DNA of 39,524 nucleotides from Ruminococcaceae bacterium YRB3002 (GCA_900099715.1 FMTG01000025.1:1-39524), one strand, 5' to 3'; numbered from the stretch's first letter, positions 17,110 to 26,108 are shown. Notes: generated from the sequence alone by a model not told the origin. Numbers and translations: made by a program.

Positions 17110-18048
17110 ATGCCTATCAGAATAGCTAACAATCTTCCTGCAAGAGCGACTCTCGAGCAGGAAAGAATATTTGTTATGGAGGAGACAAGGGCTCTCACCC
17201 AGGACATCAGACCGATCAGGATAGTTATCCTCAATCTGATGCCCAACAAGGTGGTCACTGAGACCCAGATCCTGAGGGCTTTGTCCAACACTCCTATACA
17301 GATCGATATCGATCTTATACACACGGCGTCACATGTGTCCGCACATACGGCGTCGGAACATTTGACGAAGTTTTACGAGACTTTCGAGCAGATCAAAGAG
17401 AATTTTTATGACGGAATGATAATCACCGGCGCGCCGGTGGAACTCCTCGAATACGAGGACGTGGACTACTGGCCCGAGCTTTGCGAGATCATGGAGTGGA
17501 GCAAGTCCCACGTGTATTCCACTCTTCACATCTGCTGGGGAGCGATGGCGGGACTGTACTATCATTACGGTGTTCCCAAGTATCCGCTGCCTAAGAAGTG
17601 TTTCGGCATTTTTGAGCACAAGATGACTTACAGCAAGCCGGTCAAGCTCTTCAGGGGTTTTGATGATGTGTTCTATGTGCCCCATTCCAGACACACGGAG
17701 CTTCACCGCGAGGACATCGAGAAAGTAGCGGCACTCCGCATCCTGTCCGAATCCGATGAGTCAGGCGTGTATTGCGTGTCAGACCTGAAAGGGCGTCAGA
17801 TCTTCATTACCGGTCATTCCGAGTATGATGTGAACACGCTCGACAGCGAGTATAAGCGTGACAAGGGACAGGGGCTTCCAATAGACATTCCGGTCAATTA
17901 TTATCCTGACGATGACCCGACGAAGCCCGCACTGCTCAGGTGGAGATCATCTGCGACACTTCTGTTTACGAACTGGCTCAACTACTACGTATATCAGGAG
18001 ACGCCTTTTGATATCAGGGCGATTGCCGATATGAACCACGGAGAATGA
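17110..18048 (+). CDS. metA: Homoserine O-acyltransferase (probably O-acetyltransferase)
   Basis: 312 residues, full length for MetA. It activates the homoserine hydroxyl for methionine synthesis. The catalytic Cys142 is in HICWGAMAG; the catalytic His and Glu lie in TGHSEYD (about 236 and 238). LNLMPNK and [20 protein letters not shown] are family signatures. At position 111 the residue is Glu (PVELLE) where E. coli has Gly; in the family Glu111 marks use of acetyl-CoA and Gly111 succinyl-CoA, so this is probably an acetyltransferase. SD AAGGAGG precedes the ATG. The stop is one base from the nnrD start, so the two are translated together. No SAM riboswitch or T-box fits in the 35-bp gap upstream. 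Confidence 0.93.
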   Translation: MPIRIANNLPARATLEQERIFVMEETRALTQDIRPIRIVILNLMPNKVVTETQILRALSNTPIQIDIDLIHTASHVSAHTASEHLTKFYETFEQIKENFYDGMIITGAPVELLEYEDVDYWPELCEIMEWSKSHVYSTLHICWGAMAGLYYHYGVPKYPLPKKCFGIFEHKMTYSKPVKLFRGFDDVFYVPHSRHTELHREDIEKVAALRILSESDESGVYCVSDLKGRQIFITGHSEYDVNTLDSEYKRDKGQGLPIDIPVNYYPDDDPTKPALLRWRSSATLLFTNWLNYYVYQETPFDIRAIADMNHGE

Positions 18049-18049
18049 T

Positions 18050-18934
18050 ATGCCGTATACAGATATTACAGCTGACATGGTAAAGGCGCTGTGCCCCGTG
18101 AGACCAGAGAATGGTCATAAGGGTACCTTCGGCACTGTGCTGATAGCCGCAGGGAGCAGGAATATGCCCGGTGCCCAGGTGCTGGCGGCATCTTCCGCAC
18201 TGAGAAGCGGCGTGGGCAAGGTCAAGGTGTTCGCTCCTTCTGACAGTATGGACTCAACGAGGATTAACTGTCCCTGTGCGGTCATGAGCCCGTGGGGTGA
18301 CACGGTGGCATCCACATTGAGGCTCTATAATGAGGTATCGGCGGGCGTCAGCGCCTGTGCAATAGGGCCCGGACTTGACGAGGAGGATGACAGGAGCAAG
18401 GCGCTGCTCGGATACATGATCGAGACTGCACCCCTGCTCGTAATAGATGCGGGAGCGCTTAATATCATCTCCCGTGACAGGGAACGTTACCTGGGACTTG
18501 TCAGACAGAGACCGGATAAGGGACTTCAACCTGCGGTTCTCACGCCTCATCCGGGTGAGTTCAGGAGACTCTGCGGACGTAATAAGGATCAGTCCGTATC
18601 AGAGTTTGTCTCTGAGAACAACTGTATAGTTGTATATAAAGATCATTATACGGGTATATATGATGTGCCCGGCGGTGCAGATGTAACTTACCGCAATATC
18701 ACCGGCAATAACGGCATGGCCAAAGGCGGGTCCGGCGACGTCCTTACGGGACTGATCGCGGGACTTCTTGCACAGGGAATGAAGCCCGTTGATGCAGCTG
18801 TTGCCGGGGTTTACATCCATGCGCTGGCAGGTGAGATCACATCCGGGGAATACGGAAGAAGAGCCATGCTGCCCACAGATATGGTAGACTTTTTAAGTGA
18901 AGCATTCTTCGAGGCAGGTTGGGAGCTGGAGTGA
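18050..18934 (+). CDS. nnrD: ADP-dependent (S)-NAD(P)H-hydrate dehydratase
   Basis: 294 residues, a ribokinase-like fold. It repairs hydrated NADH and NADPH using ADP. Signatures are GTFGTVLIAAGSRNMPGA near the N-terminus, IGPGLDEE, LLVIDAGALN, TPHPGEFRRL and NNGMAKGGSGDVLTGLIAG (about 220-238), the last holding the nucleotide-binding and catalytic Asp. The N-terminal epimerase (NnrE) domain that is fused in many bacteria is absent, and no separate nnrE gene is in the window. The gene starts one base after metA and is followed after seven bases by alr; nnrD and alr are often neighbours in Firmicutes. Confidence 0.9.
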   Translation: MPYTDITADMVKALCPVRPENGHKGTFGTVLIAAGSRNMPGAQVLAASSALRSGVGKVKVFAPSDSMDSTRINCPCAVMSPWGDTVASTLRLYNEVSAGVSACAIGPGLDEEDDRSKALLGYMIETAPLLVIDAGALNIISRDRERYLGLVRQRPDKGLQPAVLTPHPGEFRRLCGRNKDQSVSEFVSENNCIVVYKDHYTGIYDVPGGADVTYRNITGNNGMAKGGSGDVLTGLIAGLLAQGMKPVDAAVAGVYIHALAGEITSGEYGRRAMLPTDMVDFLSEAFFEAGWELE

Positions 18935-18941
18935 GAGTCTT

Positions 18942-20084
18942 ATGAGAGAAGAGATAACAGCAGATAAGTTTGACCGTTCGTGCGTGGAGATCGATCTTGA
19001 CGCGCTGCGTCACAATTACGACGAGATAAGACGTATTACGTCTCCTGATGCGGATGTAATGGCCGTTGTCAAGGCTGATGCCTACGGTCACGGAGCAGTC
19101 AGGTGTGCACGGGTGCTCGTGGAAGCGGGAGCCTCATATCTTTGTGTTGCCACAATAGGCGAAGCGATACAGCTCAGAGAGGCCGGCATCACGGCGCGGA
19201 TACTCATTCTCGGATATACGGATCCTTTGAGCTTTGCCGATGTCGTTAAGTACGATATCGACCAGGCGGTTTACGATTATGAGGCTGCAAAGGATCTGTC
19301 GGATGAAGCCGTAAAGCAGGGCAAAGATGTGAGGATTCACATCAAGCTGGATACGGGAATGGGACGTCTGGGATTTATCGCTGACGGGAGTTCCACCGAT
19401 GAGATAATCAGGATATGCGGACTGCCGGGGCTTATACATTATGGTGTTTTCTCTCACTTCGCCGTGGCTGATACGGCTGATGACGAATATACATATGCCC
19501 AGTTTGACAGGTTCATGAGCCAGCTGGGGGATCTGGAAGCCAAAGGCATTACTTTCGAGAAGAGGCATATATGCAACAGCGCGGGCATAATGAGATTTCC
19601 CGAGATGCATCTGGATATGGTGAGGGCCGGAATAATCCTGTACGGACTTATCCCGCCGGGATGTCCTGCAGCAAAGGAGCCGGTAAGCTTCATTCCCGTC
19701 ATGTCATGGTTTGCCAAGGTCATTCACATGAAGACCGTACCTGTGGGAACATCCGTCAGCTACGGAAGGCATTTCGTCGCATCACGCCCCACGAAAGTCC
19801 TGACCGTCTCCATCGGCTATGCAGACGGCCTGTCAAGACGCTACTCCAACGGCTTTGAGCTGATGGTGGCCGGAAAGAGGGCTCCCATTATCGGCAATGT
19901 CTGCATGGATATGTGCATGCTGGATGCCACCGATGTGAACGAGTACGTGGGTGTCAGATCCATCGTGACCGTGTTCGGCAAGCACCGCTCCGTTGACGAG
20001 CTGGCAGACTACCTGGGAACGATCAATTATGAGATCACCTGCATCATCGGCAAGAGAGTACCGCGTATTTTTGTTGAATCATGA
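18942..20084 (+). CDS. alr: Alanine racemase
   Basis: 380 residues from the ATG at 18942; the frame opens upstream at 18897 inside nnrD, but the homologous part begins SCVEIDLDALRHNYDEI, shortly after this ATG. PLP-binding Lys44 lies in VVKADAYGHGA; catalytic Tyr274 in SVSYGRHF; HIKLDTGMGRLGF and GNVCMDMCMLD are further fold-type III signatures. It makes D-alanine for peptidoglycan. The last four bases overlap the start of the next gene (ATGA), which shows translational coupling. Confidence 0.95.
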   Translation: MREEITADKFDRSCVEIDLDALRHNYDEIRRITSPDADVMAVVKADAYGHGAVRCARVLVEAGASYLCVATIGEAIQLREAGITARILILGYTDPLSFADVVKYDIDQAVYDYEAAKDLSDEAVKQGKDVRIHIKLDTGMGRLGFIADGSSTDEIIRICGLPGLIHYGVFSHFAVADTADDEYTYAQFDRFMSQLGDLEAKGITFEKRHICNSAGIMRFPEMHLDMVRAGIILYGLIPPGCPAAKEPVSFIPVMSWFAKVIHMKTVPVGTSVSYGRHFVASRPTKVLTVSIGYADGLSRRYSNGFELMVAGKRAPIIGNVCMDMCMLDATDVNEYVGVRSIVTVFGKHRSVDELADYLGTINYEITCIIGKRVPRIFVES

Positions 20085-21010
20085 AGGCTGTTGCTCCGTC
20101 ATACTATCCGTTGTTTAAGTGCATCGCAGGTGCCTGCAGGCACACATGCTGTGCCATGTGGGAAGTGGATATAGATCCCGCGACGTATGATAAGTACCTC
20201 AATATGAGAGGGCCTTTTGCCGAACGGATCCGTTCATCTGTTGCCGTTGAGGATGACGGCTCTGAGACAGGAGAGGCGCATTTTGTGCTCCGTCCGGACG
20301 GGCGGTGCCCCATGCTCAGGGATGATGGTCTGTGTGATCTGATACTGGAGTGCGGCGAGTCTTCTTTGTGCCGCGTGTGTGACGAGCATCCGAGGTTTTT
20401 CAATTTCAGGAGTGACCGCGTCGAATGCGGTCTCGGGCTGAGCTGCGAGGCGGCACTTGATCTGATACTTAACTGGGACAAAGGTTTTGAACTGACGGAT
20501 GTGACTTCGATGTCCCCGGCATCACACGATATCGATCTTGACATGGTGCCTGAAGAGGAACCCGACGAGCTGGAGACCGAAGTGTATCAGGCAAGGGACA
20601 ATGCCATTAAGATCGCTTTATCCCGCGGTATGAGATTAAGCGAGCGGGTTATGAAGGTGGCCGGGGATCTGTGGACTCCGGCAGAGCGTCTTGAAGTCCT
20701 TAAAAGCCTCGAATCCCTGTCGTCTGAGTGGTGCGGCATCTATAACAGGATAGAGGCGTCCCCGGATAATACAAAGTCATTTGAGGTGATAGACGGGGAC
20801 AGGTATGCCTTGCAGTTCTTGAACCTGTTTATTTATTTCCTGTACCGTTACCCTTGGGAGGGCGGAAGGCTGGCAGGGGAACTTCTTCTTATGACTGCTG
20901 ACTGTGTGGCGGCTAATCCCGGTACGGATATCCGGGACATCGTCCGCGAGCTGTCTTCCAATGTGGAATACTCGGACTGCAACATCGACGATATCATGAG
21001 CAGGATCTGA
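20081..21010 (+). CDS. FliB-like (flagellin lysine-N-methylase family) cysteine-rich protein
   Basis: 309 residues. The N-terminal third has the Cys pattern of the FliB/YkgJ-related family: YPLFKCIAGACRHTCCAMW (C14, C19, C23, C24), GRCPMLRDDGLCDL, and CRVCDEHPRFF, followed by CGLGLSCEAA. These cysteines are thought to hold an Fe-S cluster. The C-terminal part is mostly helical. In Salmonella FliB methylates flagellin lysines, but no flagellar gene is near, and many non-motile Clostridia have homologues, so the substrate here is open. It overlaps alr by 4 bp. The repeat at 21011 starts right after its stop. Confidence 0.8.
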   Translation: MKAVAPSYYPLFKCIAGACRHTCCAMWEVDIDPATYDKYLNMRGPFAERIRSSVAVEDDGSETGEAHFVLRPDGRCPMLRDDGLCDLILECGESSLCRVCDEHPRFFNFRSDRVECGLGLSCEAALDLILNWDKGFELTDVTSMSPASHDIDLDMVPEEEPDELETEVYQARDNAIKIALSRGMRLSERVMKVAGDLWTPAERLEVLKSLESLSSEWCGIYNRIEASPDNTKSFEVIDGDRYALQFLNLFIYFLYRYPWEGGRLAGELLLMTADCVAANPGTDIRDIVRELSSNVEYSDCNIDDIMSRI

Positions 21011-21073
21011 GGTGAAATGGGGACGGTTCCTTTTTCATCATTTTGGTGAAAAAGGAACCGTCCCCATTTCACC
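21011..21073. repeat. Dispersed palindromic repeat, copy 4: perfect 27-bp inverted repeat
   Basis: Left arm 21011-21037 (GGTGAAATGGGGACGGTTCC then TTTTTCA) and right arm 21047-21073 are perfect reverse complements around a 9-base loop, followed by TTTCTTT. As RNA this makes a 27-bp stem just after the fliB-like stop, so it may serve as the terminator of the upstream operon. Confidence 0.95.
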
Positions 21074-21079
21074 TTTCTT

Positions 21080-21088
21080 TGATAAGAT
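21080..21088 (+). promoter_or_regulatory. Possible extended -10 for a leaderless transcript
   Basis: TGATAAGAT (-10 TAAGAT at 21083-21088) ends 6 bases before the ATG at 21095, the usual distance to a transcript start. No SD lies before this ATG. Confidence 0.35.
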
Positions 21089-21094
21089 GATAGC

Positions 21095-24000
21095 ATGAAG
21101 TACTACGAACTGACTCCGCCACAGCAGAATATTGCTGAACTCAACAGGTTCTATGAGGGAACCGGTATTGCTACACTGTGCGGGGCGATGGTTTTCGGCG
21201 GGGTGATGGATAAGGAGATACTGACGGAGGCTCTTGTCCATATCGTGAAGAAGCATGAAGCTCTGAGACTGAGATTTGTCTTCATGGACGGCAGGATCCT
21301 TCAGTATGTTGAGGAGACGGAACCTGACAGACCGGGATATCTGCGGTTCGGTTCGCGTGAAGAGATGCGCGGATATGCCCGCCGTGAGGCAGGGACGGTC
21401 TTTGAGATGAACGGCGGCGTCATGTACCGGATGACCGTCTTTGATATACCGGAACATACGGGGATCATACTGACGGCAAGCCACCTCGTAACTGATGCCT
21501 GGACATTCAGCATTCTGGCACGGGAAGTATATGAGATCTATGGTGAGCTTGCAGAAGGCCGCAGGATAAAGTATGAGATTCAGCGTTATACGGACAGCGT
21601 AGCAGGTTATATGGAGTACCGGGAGTCTGCTCTTCATGGGAAAGACCTGGATTTCTGGGCTTCACGCTACAGCCATACTGTTGAGGAGACGCCCGTAAGA
21701 GCAGGCAGCAGCAGGAGGGATCCTGTATCAGGCAGGTTTACGACAACGATCGGCTGTGAGCTGTCCGGGGCATTGGACGGATTCTGCAGGAGTGAGAAGA
21801 TATCGGTCACAGCTGTTATAGAGAGCGCCATGATCATATATCTGTCGAAGATCAACGGCGGCAGGGAGGATATCACTATCGGTGTTCCCGTGCTGGTCAG
21901 GACACATGCCAGCGAGAAAAGGATAGCCGGCATGTACGTGGCGACGATCCCTCTGACAGCCGGTGTGAGCAAGACAGATAAAGTCAGGGATCTGTGTCTT
22001 GATATATACAGGCAGCACCACGAAGTTTACCGCCACAGAAGACCTTCTTTCGCTGATATCATGGGGAGGATAAGAGCATCCGGTATTGATGTCAGCAGCC
22101 GTCTTTTTGATGTTCTTGTGAGCACGCAGAATGCCGGTATTGATATTGATGCCGACACCGAATGGTTCTCAAGCGGATTCTGCGGGATGCCGCTGGAACT
22201 CCACATCGACGACCGTGACAGCAACGGCTGTTACAACATGACTCTTGATTATCAGAAGGCAGTTTTCCCCGATGATAAGGAGATAGAACTTCTGGCGTCC
22301 AGGATAACCCATATAATCAGGCAGATCGTGGAATCGGATGACATCACCGTTCAGGACATCACGGTAATTCCCGATGAGGAATATGATCTTGTGGTGAGAA
22401 GGTTCAACGGCACGGAAGCTCCATATAACCGTACGATGTGTGTTCACGGGGCTTTCGCGCGTGCAGCGGCCGAATCCGGGGACAGGACTGCGGTACTGTT
22501 CAGAGGTGAGCCTTACACATACGGCAGGATCGATAAGATGTCAGATGCCCTTGCAGCCTTTCTGGCAGGCAGGGGGATCGGAAAAGGCGATGTTGTTCCG
22601 ATCATATCCGTGAGGGATCCCCTCATGATCGTTGCCATGCTGGCCGTGATCAAGACAGGCGCGGCATACATGCCCGTATCCCCTGACTATCCTGCCGACA
22701 GGATGTCGTACATGACAGATTCGGTAAATGCAAAGATAATCCTCACCTGCGGATACAGAACTGAAGATACAAGAGCAGTCCTGCTTGAGGATATCGATTA
22801 CGGAAGCTGTGCCGCACCGCATGCCCAATGTGACCCGGACAGCCTCTGCTACGTCATATTCACATCCGGATCCACCGGCCGCCCGAAAGCCACCGCCGTT
22901 ACGCACAGGAACGTCATGAACTACACTGCACATAATGACTTCAACGTGCACGGCAAGGTCATCAGAGACGGAGTGAGTTCTATCCTGTCGGTGACGGATA
23001 TTGTTTTCGATATATTCGTGACTGAGACGCTGCTGGCGCTTGTTAACGGCATGACCATCGTTCTGGCGGATGACGACGAGGCTGTGTCCCAGAAGCTGCT
23101 TGCCGCGCTCGTCGAGAGGACCGGTGCGGAAGTGATACAGACGACGCCCACTAAGATGAGAAGCTACATGATCGACGGCGGCAATCTCGCATTCCTTGAC
23201 AGGTTCAGGGTGATCATGCTGGGCGGCGAGGAGCTGACGGGGGCACTCCTCACGAGACTGAGACAGTGTACAAAGGCTGATATATATAATGTATACGGAC
23301 CTGCGGAGACTACGGTGTGGTCTTCGGCTGATCTTGTGGATGGCGATGATATCGTGATCGGAAGTCCCGTCGCGAATACAAGGATTTACGTGCTGGATGA
23401 CGATGAGAGGCCTGTTCCTGCCGGAGTCATGGGAGAGATAGTCATCGGAGGCGACGGCGTAGGCAGGGGATATATCAATAACCCTGAACTGACATCGGAG
23501 AGATTTACCCCGGATATCTTCGAGGGTGAAGGCGTCATGTATCACACCGGCGATCTGGGTTACAGAAGAACAGACGGAAGGGTAGTATTCTGCGGCAGGC
23601 GCGATAATCAGATAAAACTGAGGGGACAGAGGATAGAACTCGGTGAGATCGAGAGCGCCATGGAGGCTTATGAAGGGGTGGATCTTGCGGCCGTGGTCCT
23701 GCGTAAGGACAGCAGAGGCGGGCAGTATCTGGCGGGATTTTTTACTTCATCCGGTCCGGAGGATGAGAATGAACTTCGCAGGTTCCTATTTACAAGGATA
23801 CCGGATTACATGGTGCCCGTAAGGCTCGTAAGGCTCGATAAAATGCCCATGACACAAAGCGGCAAGATCGACAGGAAGTCGCTGCCGGATACTGAGTCCG
23901 GAACGCCGGATGACAGATCCCGCACATATGATCCTCCCGTTACTGACAGAGAACAGATGCTTTGTAAGCTCATATCTGAGATCACCGGCTGTGAGAAGGT

Positions 24001-25456
24001 GGGTATTAATGACGACTTCTACGCTATAGGCGGTGACAGCCTGAAGGCGATGGAACTGGTGTCAGCTATGTCCGCCGTTGGAATGGAACTTCCGGTACGC
24101 AAGCTCTATGAGTGCAGGACTGTCAGAGGGATATGTGAGGCTCTGGACAGCGGTGCCGGTGATGTCGGGGACAGTGCGAAGTACGGGGATTATCCGTTGC
24201 CCCGAAGGAACCGGGACAGGCTGTTCTTCAGGATGTTTGCGGCATTTACAAAAATATGCTACCGGTTCAGCGTGTCGGGACTCGATAAACTGGATATGAA
24301 TGAGAGATATATCTTCTGCCCGAATCACGAGAGTAATCTCGATATCATGTGGGTGCTGACTGCCCTAAGGAAAGTGATAAGGCCGGATGACCAGTGTGCC
24401 CTCATCGCAGAGGAGCATCTGGATAAGAAGTTATCCGCGTTTATCATGCGTGTGTCGGGTGGTATCCCTATAGACAGATACGGCGACTACAGGCCGTCTG
24501 TCGCGAGAGCGGTCAGGGTTCTTGAGGATGGTGAGAGGAAATATCTTATAATACACCCGGAAGGTACCAGGACCAGGACAGGTTCGCTCGGCAAGTTCAA
24601 GGAAGGTGCCGCAGTCATTGCGCAGAAGACAGGCGTAAAGATCGTGCCGGTGTATATTGAAGGTGCAGGGAGGATCTTTCCTGTGGACAGGGAGAGACCG
24701 AAGGTGATCAACCGGGGCGGTAATGGAAGATTCCCGCTGAGGGTGAGCTTCGGAACCCCCGTCGATCCTGCCCGAAAGCAGATACAACAGATAACAGAGG
24801 AAGTCAGATCGCAGGTGCTTGACATGAAGAAGAAAAACAAAGTGATACTTTTTGACTGGGGCAACATAGTGGAGAAACACGATTCCGGTTTTTCCCTTGC
24901 CGAGGCCTGGAACGAGCTGTTCGGAAGGCTCGGTTATGAGGGAACTTCGACGGAAATCTTCAGGGAGACCATAGGCTATGATGCCACTGCCATAACGACT
25001 GAAGCGGAATATGAGGAATTCTACGGGAGACTTAAGGAAGACTACGGCCTGAAGGGTGACTATGAGACTTTCAGGCGGCTGTATGGAGAGATTTTCGCGA
25101 GGATAGAGTACAGGGAGGATGTAAGGGATTACGAGTGGTCCCTCAGGGAGAGATGTTATACGGGGATCCTGTCCGATCTGGCGCTGCCGGATGTTGCAAG
25201 GCTCGACAGCCAGGTGGGACTCGGTAATTACGATCATCTCTTCCTGTCATGCCGTCTCGGCATCAGCAAACCGCGGAGGGAATTCTGGGAGGCTGCCCAG
25301 AGGAAACTTCCTTTTGATAAGAAGGATGTGCTTTTTATTGATGATAATCCGGCCAATACCGGGGCTGCGGCAGAGTTCGGATGGAATGTTTTGTGTGCCA
25401 CCGGGAATGAGCTTGATCTCATCAGGGAGACATGCGAGAGATTTCTTGCGACATGA
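21095..25456 (+). CDS. Hybrid NRPS: condensation-adenylation-carrier-PlsC acyltransferase-HAD hydrolase
   Basis: 1453 residues, five domains. (1) Condensation, about 1-430: SHLVTDAW replaces HHxxxDG but keeps His130 and Asp134. (2) Adenylation, about 445-935: FTSGSTGRPKAT (near 589), NVYGPAETT (Y734), YHTGDLGY, GRRDNQIKLRGQRIELGEIE and the A10 lysine K924 in QSGKIDRKSLP; all core motifs look intact. (3) Carrier protein, about 955-1035: GGDSLKAMEL with phosphopantetheine Ser982. (4) PlsC/LPLAT acyltransferase, about 1045-1245: NHESNLD (H1078, D1083), GGIPIDR, HPEGTRTRTG (E1156, R1159), KIVPVYIEG. (5) HAD hydrolase, about 1250-1453: ILFDWGN (D1254), GISKPRREFW, LFIDDNPAN (D1416, D1417). No thioesterase or reductase is present, so the acyltransferase is the likely release step, moving the carrier-bound product to a lipid or polyol acceptor (inference). 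The ATG is the only possible start: an in-frame stop lies at 21083. No SD is seen. A membrane zincin gene follows 40 bp later. Confidence 0.9.
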   Translation: MKYYELTPPQQNIAELNRFYEGTGIATLCGAMVFGGVMDKEILTEALVHIVKKHEALRLRFVFMDGRILQYVEETEPDRPGYLRFGSREEMRGYARREAGTVFEMNGGVMYRMTVFDIPEHTGIILTASHLVTDAWTFSILAREVYEIYGELAEGRRIKYEIQRYTDSVAGYMEYRESALHGKDLDFWASRYSHTVEETPVRAGSSRRDPVSGRFTTTIGCELSGALDGFCRSEKISVTAVIESAMIIYLSKINGGREDITIGVPVLVRTHASEKRIAGMYVATIPLTAGVSKTDKVRDLCLDIYRQHHEVYRHRRPSFADIMGRIRASGIDVSSRLFDVLVSTQNAGIDIDADTEWFSSGFCGMPLELHIDDRDSNGCYNMTLDYQKAVFPDDKEIELLASRITHIIRQIVESDDITVQDITVIPDEEYDLVVRRFNGTEAPYNRTMCVHGAFARAAAESGDRTAVLFRGEPYTYGRIDKMSDALAAFLAGRGIGKGDVVPIISVRDPLMIVAMLAVIKTGAAYMPVSPDYPADRMSYMTDSVNAKIILTCGYRTEDTRAVLLEDIDYGSCAAPHAQCDPDSLCYVIFTSGSTGRPKATAVTHRNVMNYTAHNDFNVHGKVIRDGVSSILSVTDIVFDIFVTETLLALVNGMTIVLADDDEAVSQKLLAALVERTGAEVIQTTPTKMRSYMIDGGNLAFLDRFRVIMLGGEELTGALLTRLRQCTKADIYNVYGPAETTVWSSADLVDGDDIVIGSPVANTRIYVLDDDERPVPAGVMGEIVIGGDGVGRGYINNPELTSERFTPDIFEGEGVMYHTGDLGYRRTDGRVVFCGRRDNQIKLRGQRIELGEIESAMEAYEGVDLAAVVLRKDSRGGQYLAGFFTSSGPEDENELRRFLFTRIPDYMVPVRLVRLDKMPMTQSGKIDRKSLPDTESGTPDDRSRTYDPPVTDREQMLCKLISEITGCEKVGINDDFYAIGGDSLKAMELVSAMSAVGMELPVRKLYECRTVRGICEALDSGAGDVGDSAKYGDYPLPRRNRDRLFFRMFAAFTKICYRFSVSGLDKLDMNERYIFCPNHESNLDIMWVLTALRKVIRPDDQCALIAEEHLDKKLSAFIMRVSGGIPIDRYGDYRPSVARAVRVLEDGERKYLIIHPEGTRTRTGSLGKFKEGAAVIAQKTGVKIVPVYIEGAGRIFPVDRERPKVINRGGNGRFPLRVSFGTPVDPARKQIQQITEEVRSQVLDMKKKNKVILFDWGNIVEKHDSGFSLAEAWNELFGRLGYEGTSTEIFRETIGYDATAITTEAEYEEFYGRLKEDYGLKGDYETFRRLYGEIFARIEYREDVRDYEWSLRERCYTGILSDLALPDVARLDSQVGLGNYDHLFLSCRLGISKPRREFWEAAQRKLPFDKKDVLFIDDNPANTGAAAEFGWNVLCATGNELDLIRETCERFLAT

Positions 25457-25496
25457 CCGGTGATCATGACCTGATAAGAAAAGTGAGGTGTGGTGT

Positions 25497-26108
25497 ATGA
25501 CAGATGCAGAACAGAAGAGACAGGATATGTTTGATGCGGAGGCTGCAAGGCTGGAGGAGGAAGGTTATGAGGCAAAAATGCTCACTACCTCGGCGTTATC
25601 AGCCAACATCGTAGGACCGCTGATCGGCCTTGGAGTGTCGGCGCCCTTTGTGATCATATTTCTGGTACGCGGCCTGTTTGTTGTTGAGCAGAGCGGCAGC
25701 GGAATGTTCTTCACGCTTTCCATGATCGGTGTCGTTGCAAGTATTGTGATACACGAGCTGATACACGGGTTTACGTGGGGACTTTTCGCGAAGAAACATT
25801 TTAAGAGTATTGCCTTTGGCGTGATCTGGGAATACCTGACCCCGTACTGCTGCTGCAAGGAGCCCCTGGGAAGGGTGCCGTATATACTGGGATGTCTTAT
25901 GCCCGGCATAGTCCTGGGGATAATTCCTCTTATCCTCTCATGCATATTCGGGGGCGTTCCTCTCCTGTTTTACGGAGTGTTCATGACTGTTGCGGCAGGA
26001 GGGGATATGATGATTTTCTCCATGATCGTCAGGGAGAAGAAGTTCAAGGACGAACTCTACTTCGACCACCCTACGCAGATAGGACTTGTGAAGTTCGTAA
26101 AAATGTGA
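25497..26108 (+). CDS. DUF3267-type membrane zincin (putative metallopeptidase)
   Basis: 203 residues from the ATG at 25497, with GAGGTG seven bases upstream; the frame opens at a GTG at 25488. Four or five hydrophobic segments are visible (PLIGLGVSAPFVIIFLV; FTLSMIGVVASIVIHELIHG; YILGCLMPGIVLGIIPLILS; LLFYGVFMTVAAGGDMMIFS). HELIHG within the second segment is an HExxH zinc site, and GGDMMIF further on matches the third-ligand region of the DUF3267 family (related to SpoIVFB/M50-like membrane peptidases). Substrate unknown. It is probably cotranscribed with the hybrid synthetase upstream. The last codons (Lys, Met, stop) are part of repeat copy 5. Confidence 0.8.
   Translation: MTDAEQKRQDMFDAEAARLEEEGYEAKMLTTSALSANIVGPLIGLGVSAPFVIIFLVRGLFVVEQSGSGMFFTLSMIGVVASIVIHELIHGFTWGLFAKKHFKSIAFGVIWEYLTPYCCCKEPLGRVPYILGCLMPGIVLGIIPLILSCIFGGVPLLFYGVFMTVAAGGDMMIFSMIVREKKFKDELYFDHPTQIGLVKFVKM

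Noticed and set aside
22541-23545. 334-residue minus-strand open frame inside the synthetase gene
   Set aside because: A shadow of the adenylation domain; no SD and His/Arg-rich composition typical of antisense frames.
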